From Pelargonium nanum (lineage: Eukaryota; Streptophyta; Magnoliopsida; Geraniales; Geraniaceae), in the NCBI GenBank assembly GCA_036897485.1, contig JAYMTF010000096.1:1-54475 (forward strand): a DNA stretch of 54,475 nucleotides, given 5' to 3'. This document shows, piece by piece, positions 48,618 to 54,475 of this stretch. The position numbers and the translations under genes were made by a program. The notes below the pieces were generated by a model. It saw only the letters and a list, made by a program, of their open reading frames with translations. It was not told the origin of the DNA and made no database searches. Numbering within the stretch: the stretch's first letter is position 1; every line of letters begins with the position of its first letter.

Positions 48618-48831
48618 TGACAAACAACTGGATCCAAATTAAGCCAAGATGCCATATCTGACCAACCAAACTAATTTATATAGGCACACTCTGGCTGGAC
48701 ATTGCCGCTTGAGACAAGATCAAGAAGAATCAACTATAAAAAAAAGTTGTAAACCTCTCATTCACGGTAACTTTGAAACACACAAGAACATGTAAAATAT
48801 TGAAAAGTTCCTTAAACTTGTGATCTTGTCA
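48618..48831. other. Intergenic DNA between P450 copies
   Basis: Non-coding, AT-rich, nothing recognised. Confidence 0.5.
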
Positions 48832-49091
48832 ATTTCTTTAACATGATTTCGGAGAAAACTCTAAAAGCTTGGTGAAAGAAAACAAAAAGGATAAAGAAAA
48901 GATTGTGATAATGCTAAAACCTATAAATAAGTAAAAGAAGAGAATGGTAAAGTCTAATCACGAGAGGACATGTAAATTTGAATCAACTAAAGTGTACACC
49001 TTAACTTCATTATTTATTAATAACCAAGAACAACACATACTCAACATTGCATTTTTAGGCAAATAAACTTCACCAACATTCATAAGAGATT
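48832..49091. repeat. P450 3' flank, duplicated at 53924-54194
   Basis: Nearly collinear with 53924-54194, the 3' flank of the next P450. Contains the 3' UTR and probably the polyadenylation region of the intact gene. The homology starts abruptly at TTTCTTTAACATGATTTCGG, marking one end of the duplicated unit. Confidence 0.85.
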
Positions 49092-50794
49092 CTAGAACAT
49101 ATGCTTCTTGGGAACGACCAATAATGGTTTGAGCTTTCTTGCAGTCATGCCTAAACTATCATTCATATCCAAATTTTCCAAAGTCAAGGAACCATCAAGT
49201 TCCCAATCAAATTGGTGCAACAATGTGCCCAAAATCAAGTGCGAAAGTCGGTGAGCTAGTGACAAGCCAGCACAGATTCTTCTACCAGCTCCAAACGGAA
49301 TAAACTCGTAATGTTGTCCCTTATAATCAAGTTTTGATCCCAAAAATCTCTCTGGCTTGAACGACAAAGGATCTTCCCACACTTCAGGGTCTCTTCCAAT
49401 AGCCCATGCGTTCACAAAAACTTGTGTATTTTTAGGTATATCATATCCCATAAAATTGGTATCTCGAATAGCCCTTCGTGGAACTAGAAGCGGAAGCGCC
49501 GGATGTAATCTCATTGATTCCTTCACCACGGCCTGCAAATATGGAAGATTTTCAACATCACATTCTTCCAACTTCCGATCTGGTCCAACAATTTGATGGA
49601 GCTCAGCTTTGACTTTAATCATTGACTCTGAGTTGCGCAGTAGTTCTGTCATTGCCCATTCAATAGTTGTACTATTTGTTTCAGAACCCGCCATAAACAT
49701 TTCCTAAATATGGTACAAGAGTTAAGTGCAAAGCAATTAGTAGAGTACCATAAAGATGAGTATATACTCAATCAAAATAGATAATGACAATCCTTTCTAA
49801 AGGACTATTTTTAAAATAAAGTGTGAAGTTTCTCTAAAACGTCGGAAATAGGAATTACCAGAATGAATATATTGACTTGATTATCAGAAAACTTTTCCGG
49901 TTCCTCGTTTCCACTCCCTTCAAACCCCAACATCACATCCAAGAAATCCCTCCTCTTCCCCGACGCGCCGCTGCTCGTCGCCGGTTGTTCTTCCCGCCGT
50001 TCCTTCACAAACCTAGAAGCGATCTCTAGAGCTTTTCCAAGATCTCTCTCCATCCTCCACCCTAGGCCTTGCAGGTCGAACCTCCTCAGCCACGGGAAGA
50101 AGTCGGCCAAGTTGGCGCGTGCCCCGAACTCCGCCGTCCCCTCCACCGCTTCGATGAACTCCGGTCCCACCTTGGACTGCGGATCCACAAGGTCACGTGA
50201 CATCACGAGGTTTCCAATCAAGTTAAGCAACGTCAGTCCAACGAAATGCGAAACCTTAACCCCACAACTTCGGTTGTTGTCTCTCTTCACTCTCTCCGCC
50301 TCCTCTTCGATCCACCTCACCATGTCGTCCATGCACTTCCTCCTCATCGGGACCGTCTCGTTGATCCGCTTGGTGACCAGCATGTCCACCGTTACCAACC
50401 GCCTGAGCACGCGCCAATATGACCCGTACGGAGCTAGAGCCATGGAGCCTTGGGCGTATCCGTGCACGCGCATGTTCTTAAGGATGTACCGATCCGCGAA
50501 AGCGAGGTCGTGGTTCTTGAAGAACTCGGCGGCCGCCTTGGCGGAGACTATGGCCATGCTATTTACGGAGCCTAGCTTCAGCCATATGACGCCGCCGTAC
50601 TTGTCTCTCAGCTGGTTTAAGGTCCGGTGGGGCACTGTTCCGAGATCCAATATGTTGCCGATTATTGGCCATCCCGGAGGACCCGGAGGAAGATTCCGGC
50701 CGCCGGAGTTTTTCTTCCGGCGGGGAAGGAAGAAAAGCAGTGGTAAGGTCAAGACTGTAAACCACACTAGAAAATGTGGAACCGATTCTATCAT
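49092..50794 (-). CDS. Cytochrome P450, CYP76A-type (two exons, complete)
   Basis: Exon 1 is 49859-50794, exon 2 is 49092-49703, with a 155-bp intron; the spliced protein has 515 residues. Landmarks: N-terminal membrane anchor (about 4-24), basic stop-transfer RRKK, proline hinge NLPPGPPGWPIIGN, I-helix AGSETN (317-322), K-helix ESMR (374-377), FKPERF (427-432) and heme loop FGAGRRICAG with Cys456. The start is the first true ATG in frame; the frame extends upstream but only to a TTG. Such enzymes are ER-bound and use NADPH-P450 reductase for monooxygenation. CYP76 members hydroxylate monoterpenoids, iridoids, diterpenes or phenolics; the CYP76A26 iridoid oxidase is a known relative. The substrate here cannot be told. 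Exon 1 is GC-rich. It is the middle copy of a tandem cluster. Confidence 0.93.
49704..49858 (-). other. P450 intron (155 bp, phase 0)
   Basis: Minus strand: ...ATTCTG|GTAATTCC at the donor and ATATTTAG|GAAATGTTT at the acceptor. It joins NIFIL to EMFMAGSET, which restores the conserved I-helix. The position matches the single conserved intron of the CYP76 family. Confidence 0.88.
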
Positions 50795-50873
50795 ATCGTG
50801 AGTGATCAGCTTCTGAAGTGTAGAGCAAGTCTTATAATATTTCTGCCTAGAAATTGCCAACCACTAGTGACAC

Positions 50874-50880
50874 ATTTATA
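50874..50880 (-). promoter_or_regulatory. TATA box of the P450 gene
   Basis: The minus strand reads ATTATAAATG, with TATAAAT at 50874-50880. It lies 80 bp upstream of the ATG (50794), which would put transcription start about 50 nt before the start codon. The spacing is reasonable for a plant gene. Confidence 0.55.
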
Positions 50881-51194
50881 ATAGTGTCCTGTTTATATTA
50901 GAAAATTTGACACTTGTCAATGAATTATGTCTAGTACACGGGGAAATTTTAACTTCTTTTTTTTAACTTCTATTTGCACAACAAAATTTATTTTTGAAGA
51001 TGTTAATTAAAATAACACGAACAAATGAAATAAAAATAAGATCAAACAATGAGACACACAACAATATACATGCTTCGACCTAATTAATGCTTATGTCAAT
51101 GGGTTTCATTTCACATTTCTTGTTGGATTCTTCAACATCAAGAGTATACGAGAACACCAGTACTAAATTGATCTTTTTAGGATTCTCCCACGAA

Positions 51195-51450
51195 CTAATA
51201 TTTGACAACAACGTCAGGCTTTGTGTTTACATTTACTAGTTTCAGCTCACGTGCATTTAGGATTTTATCCATCTCATGCATTCATACTTAATGTTACCTG
51301 AAAACTGATAAGTCATGTGACAAATAAAAAGATGACACATGATGCTAGAACGTAATCAATCGAGCAAGCTGGCCCTCAATTCAGAAAAGACCAAACCTGC
51401 GTTTAAAATCTTAATAAAACATGAATCTTCCACTCTACAATGTAGTCAAC
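51195..51450. repeat. P450 upstream region, duplicated at 48340-48617
   Basis: Lies 0.4-0.65 kb upstream of the P450 start. A diverged copy lies beside the pseudogene at 48340-48617. The plus-strand frame through this region (51339-51638) is chance. It may hold promoter elements, but none can be named. Confidence 0.8.
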
Positions 51451-51967
51451 GTTTTCTTAGAGCTGCGGCATCAGTCCTAGAGCCGCATCTTTGGCTCCCT
51501 CACCCGAACACAAAGAGTCACATGCATGATTCGAACACGAAGAGGTTCCTTGTTTTATCACTTCTCTTATATCTTATCTCCTCTTTCTCATTCATAAATT
51601 TACACTTACCATCTGAATTTATTATGTTTATAAGGTAAGATATCGGAAGAAAATAATAAAAATGAGCATGTTAATGTCTGATATTTGAGCATGATTGTTT
51701 AATGTGTTGGCATGTTGCATTTGTATATGATTTCTGTAGTTTTTTTAGGTTGAGGTTTTCAACAATATGTTAAATTTATCAAGCATGTTAGATGCAGAAA
51801 GAGATATTCGACCCTTATTTAAACTCAATTTAACTTGTACTATATGAATAAAAAAGTAGCATATATTCATTTTAAAATATATAGGTCAGTAAATAGGGTT
51901 AGATAACCAGTGATTTTAAAATAAAATAAAATAAAAACAGACAGGGCATCAATTCAAGTGCATCAAT
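51451..51967. other. Intergenic DNA
   Basis: AT-rich nuclear-type sequence with no gene or named repeat that I can support. Confidence 0.5.
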
Positions 51968-52086
51968 AATGATTCTGGAGACAATAATATTTGTAATCTT
52001 ATGATATTTATCAATTCAATTGTGTTGAGAGAAGAGACAAAGAAATGATTCTGGAGATAATAATATTTGTAATCTTATGATATTTA
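51968..52086. repeat. Two-copy direct repeat, 78 bp apart
   Basis: ATGATTCTGGAGA(C/T)AATAATATTTGTAATCTTATGATATTTA occurs at about 51968-52010 and 52046-52088 with one clear difference. A simple local duplication. Confidence 0.8.
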
Positions 52087-52324
52087 TAAGATCATAATAT
52101 GAGTCAATGGGTTCAAAAGTTGGAAAAGAAGCTCTAACTACTGTTTTGCCAATATTTAATTAAGCTTGTGATCCATACATATGATAGTTATTCGTTTTAT
52201 AATTTTTAATAACTAATAAAACAATGTATTAAAGGTTAATTGGTTTTGTCTTTCTACACTTGCACTTTTTTTGCTTTGGTCTCTAATCTGGGTTTTGTAT
52301 GGTTTGACCCTTTAGACTCATCTA

Positions 52325-52585
52325 GTATGTCACGTCATCATGTCATTTTAGATTTTAGACCACATTAACAGTACATGTTATACTCTAATTGCGATAGATG
52401 AAACAATAGCATTTCATTTTATTTTTATTGAGGTAAGAACGCCCAACGACGTTGTTTCGGGTGTGGTTATCAAAAAATGAAATGTTTTCGTTCCATCTAT
52501 CGCAACTAAAGGATGACATGGACTAAAATCTTAGGTGACATGATGATGACATGACATCCTAAGCTGACGTGGCGCATGAAAATCG
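52325..52585. mobile_element. Foldback (MITE-like) element
   Basis: The left arm (GTCACGTCATCATGTCA ... TTGCGATAGATGAAAC ... CATTTCATTTT) is repeated inverted on the right (AAAATGAAATG ... CATCTATCGCAA ... GTGACATGATGATGACATG). The arms are about 100 bp with mismatches, around a core of about 45 bp. There is no coding capacity. The outer ends are uncertain; weak similarity continues outwards toward about 52,230 and 52,680. The target duplication was not resolved. Confidence 0.7.
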
Positions 52586-52837
52586 GTTACAACTTATAAT
52601 GTGAGAGTTCAAATTATGCTAAATCTTAATTAGGGGCTAAAACTAAAAACAATGTCAGCCCAATAGAGACAAACCAAGTGACTCATATATTAATATTCAA
52701 TTTAGCTTGCTATTCACGTCTTGCACATATTAAATTCTAACACTTAGTTCAATGCTTATCATGTTAAGTTGTTAACCTTCACATTCTCTTTACATAATTG
52801 ATTTTTTACCATTATTATATTGTAAGTATATAATAAC
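52586..52837. other. Intergenic DNA
   Basis: Non-coding. May include the outer part of the foldback element. Nothing else recognised. Confidence 0.4.
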
Positions 52838-53014
52838 ATTTGGCTAGCCCCCTAGGGGGTGACGGTCAAGACACACATCTTCAAGTAGGAGGTCGTGGGT
52901 TCAAATCTCATTGCGTCGGGTGGGGTGGGGTTTTGGGTTAAAAGAGGAGAGCTACCTCCTGTTGTGTAGCTCAACTTTAAAAAACAAAACAAAACAAAAA
53001 AAAAAGATTTGGCT
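52838..53014 (+). mobile_element. tRNA-derived SINE, copy 1
   Basis: Body 52846-53006, flanked by the target duplication ATTTGGCT (52838-52845 and 53007-53014). The head is tRNA-related: GTGGGTTCAAATCTC is a B box. A G-rich middle (CGTCGGGTGGGG) follows, then a hairpin GAGCTAC...GTAGCTC, and an A-rich tail with CAAAA units. About 160 bp. Such elements are copied by LINE enzymes and made by RNA polymerase III. A second copy lies 100 bp downstream. Confidence 0.85.
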
Positions 53015-53100
53015 GACCTTAATTAGACGACATATATAATTGATAAAAAAAATTATTTTCAAGGATTTACATTATTTCATAATTATTTTCTTTCTCATTT

Positions 53101-53278
53101 AAGATAATTGCATGAGTATCCCTAAGGGATGACGCGATGATCAAGATACATATCTCCATGTGAGAGAACGTGGATTTAACTCTCATTGCGTCGGGTGGGG
53201 TAAAGTTTTGAGTTAAAATGATAGAGCTATTGTCTATTGTGTAGCTCAATTGTTCAAAAAAGAAGATAATTGCATGAG
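53101..53278 (+). mobile_element. tRNA-derived SINE, copy 2
   Basis: Body 53117-53262, flanked by a perfect 16-bp target duplication AAGATAATTGCATGAG (53101-53116 and 53263-53278). Same family as copy 1 (shared CTCATTGCGTCGGGTGGGG and TTGTGTAGCTCAA). The B box is mutated (GTGGATTTAACTC), so it is probably no longer transcribed. Tail short. Confidence 0.88.
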
Positions 53279-53421
53279 CTCACATTAAACACACTACATA
53301 TAGTCTGCCATGTTGGTTCAAGCTTTGCACTTCACATAGTCGTGTGCAATAGCAAAAATTGTTCTTATTGTTTCAAATCGAGTCATAGGTGCAATGGCTT
53401 GAACTTATACTACTAAATCAT
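53279..53421. other. Internal or flanking sequence of the LTR remnant
   Basis: On the minus strand this follows the primer-binding site and would be internal retroelement DNA. No coding motif seen. Confidence 0.35.
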
Positions 53422-53596
53422 CAACTCTAATACCATGTTAAATTTCAATAATGACTTGCATACTATAGTTGAGCTTCCACTGCTAAAAGTCCAACTTTCT
53501 TAGTAGAGATTCACTTCCGCCATTATATTTAACCATTTTATCTTATATTAACCAATCTGTGACACTTTTAGTCATCAATTCAACACTCCCCCTCAC
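53422..53596 (-). mobile_element. Short LTR with PPT and PBS (TRIM-like remnant)
   Basis: On the minus strand: polypurine tract GTGAGGGGGAG (53586-53596), then a 150-bp LTR beginning TGTTGAATT and ending TTTAACA (53436-53585), then TGGTATTAGAGTTG (53422-53435), a primer-binding site for initiator tRNA-Met (usual form TGGTATCAGAGC). The LTR has the standard TG...CA ends. 150 bp is very short, typical of TRIM/SMART elements. PPT before and PBS after one LTR means two element bodies share it, as in tandem TRIM arrays or integrated one-LTR circles. Confidence 0.7.
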
Positions 53597-53688
53597 GTGC
53601 GACCTTCACATTTCTCTTCTTATCAGTGGACTCGACACATGCATAATCAAGAGTCTTTATAAATCGACATCATAATACTTACGCTAGC

Positions 53689-53739
53689 TTTAAGTTTTCT
53701 TTTGAATATCCACTTCACTCCAACGACGTCTTTACCTTT
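53689..53739 (-). pseudogene. Copia-type reverse transcriptase scrap
   Basis: The minus strand encodes KGKDVVGVKWIFKRKLK, which matches the start of the Copia RT domain (usual pattern KxxIGVKWVFKxKxN). Stops surround it on both sides. It lies about 90 bp upstream of the PPT on the same strand, so it may be captured or internal sequence of the same element. Confidence 0.6.
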
Positions 53740-53923
53740 TTAGCAGGATTACTAGTTTCTAGATTCCAATTCTTTATTACATGAAATTGGTTTCCTCCTA
53801 CATGGCTTTGCACCCAAGGCTTTATCAATTTTAGCCTCCTCATACCTTCTTGATTTTGCTTCCAGCAGCTCATCAGCTCTTACTTCTGCATGAACTGATT
53901 CATTCTGAACTTGCACATAATTC

Positions 53924-54194
53924 ATTTCTTTAACATGATTTCGGAGAAAGCTCTGAAAGCTTGGTGAAAGAAAACAAAAAGAATAAAGAAAAGATTGTGA
54001 TAAATATTAAAACCTATAAATAAGTAAAATAATAGAATGATAAAGTCTAATCCGAGAAGACATGTAAATTTGAATCAACTAAAGTGTCCAACTTAAATTC
54101 ATTATTTATTAATAACCAAGAACAACACACCCACATTCAAAAACATTCAATTTTTAGGCAGATTAATAAACTACACCAACATCCATAAGAGACT
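53924..54194. repeat. 3' flank of the next P450, duplicate of 48832-49091
   Basis: Matches the 3' flank of the intact gene with a few small indels. Marks the start of the next tandem unit. Confidence 0.85.
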
Positions 54195-54475
54195 CTAGAA
54201 CATACACTTCTTGGGAACGACCAATAATGGCTTGAGCTTTCTTGCAGTCATGCCTAATTTATCATTCATATCCAAATTTTCCACAGTTAAGGAACCATCA
54301 AGTTCCCAATCAAATTGGTGCAACAATGTGCCCAAAACCAAGTGCAAAAGTCGGTGAGCTAGTGACACGCCAGCACAAATTCTTCTACCAGCTCCAAACG
54401 GAATAAACTCGTAATGTTGACCCTTATAATCAAGTTTTGATCCCAAAAATCTCTCTGGCTTGAACGACAAAGGAT
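54195..54475 (-). CDS. Second CYP76A-type P450, 3' part only
   Basis: Runs off the window edge. About 93 codons plus stop visible: PERF motif, heme loop FGAGRRICAG with its cysteine, and C-terminus VVPKKCMF. It differs from the complete copy at 6 of 91 residues (such as L/V after CAG and H/C near the end), so the duplication is recent. Frame intact as far as seen. Confidence 0.9.
   Translation of the reverse strand, partial: PLSFKPERFLGSKLDYKGQHYEFIPFGAGRRICAGVSLAHRLLHLVLGTLLHQFDWELDGSLTVENLDMNDKLGMTARKLKPLLVVPKKCMF

Noticed and set aside
49357..49596. 79-codon plus-strand open frame
   Set aside because: Antisense to P450 exon 2.
50112..50801. 229-codon plus-strand open frame
   Set aside because: Antisense to GC-rich exon 1 of the P450; no motif of its own.
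50559..50828. 89-codon minus-strand frame overlapping the P450 start
   Set aside because: Wrong frame of exon 1; the P450 frame has all family motifs.
51339..51638. 99-codon plus-strand frame
   Set aside because: Lies in duplicated P450 promoter sequence whose other copy is not open.
53067..53249. 60-codon minus-strand frame
   Set aside because: Lies across SINE copy 2, wrong strand, no motif.

Overview
The window looks like two unrelated kinds of DNA joined at about position 47,830. The right end (about 47,831-54,475) is ordinary angiosperm nuclear DNA. It carries a tandem cluster of CYP76A-type cytochrome P450 genes, all on the minus strand, with SINEs, a short-LTR retroelement remnant and a foldback element between them. 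The left 47.8 kb is AT-rich (about one third G+C by hand count on sample lines) and almost gene-free. CpG is not clearly depleted there, unlike old methylated nuclear DNA. Its only clear genes are two plant mitochondrial ones, so I read the block as plant-mitochondrial in origin or strongly mitochondrion-like. That is an inference from a 2-kb island plus scattered tRNA and homing-endonuclease traces; most of the block cannot be identified by eye.

Layout. 1-2,085: AT-rich, nothing identified. About 2,090-4,340: a more GC-rich mitochondrial island on the minus strand with rpl10 (3,649-4,098), then nad1 exon 1 (3,093-3,479, ACG start), then what looks like the 5' half of the trans-spliced nad1 intron 1 (about 2,090-3,092). 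4,341-47,640: AT-rich desert containing (a) two short coding-like fragments near 10.1 and 10.9 kb that resemble LAGLIDADG homing endonucleases, (b) a purine-rich, stop-interrupted coding-like stretch at 16.3-16.8 kb, (c) about a dozen degraded tRNA-like sequences, mostly on the minus strand, and (d) many short purine-then-pyrimidine palindromes of the AAGGG...CCCTT type. 47,640-47,830: slightly GC-richer run-up to the junction.

Right end. 47,831-48,062 is a P450 exon-2 pseudogene cut off at the junction. It is followed by a degenerate ~65-bp tandem repeat and a copy of P450 upstream sequence. 49,092-50,794 is a complete two-exon CYP76A-like gene (515 residues) with a TATA box. 51.2-53.9 kb is intergenic: duplicated promoter sequence, a 78-bp-spaced repeat, a foldback (MITE-like) element, two tRNA-derived SINE copies with target-site duplications, and a PPT-LTR-PBS remnant with a Copia-like RT scrap. 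From 54,195 a second, about 93% identical P450 runs off the end.

The joint could be a nuclear insertion of mitochondrial DNA, a mitochondrial chromosome carrying nuclear DNA, or a chimeric assembly. The sequence alone does not decide between these.
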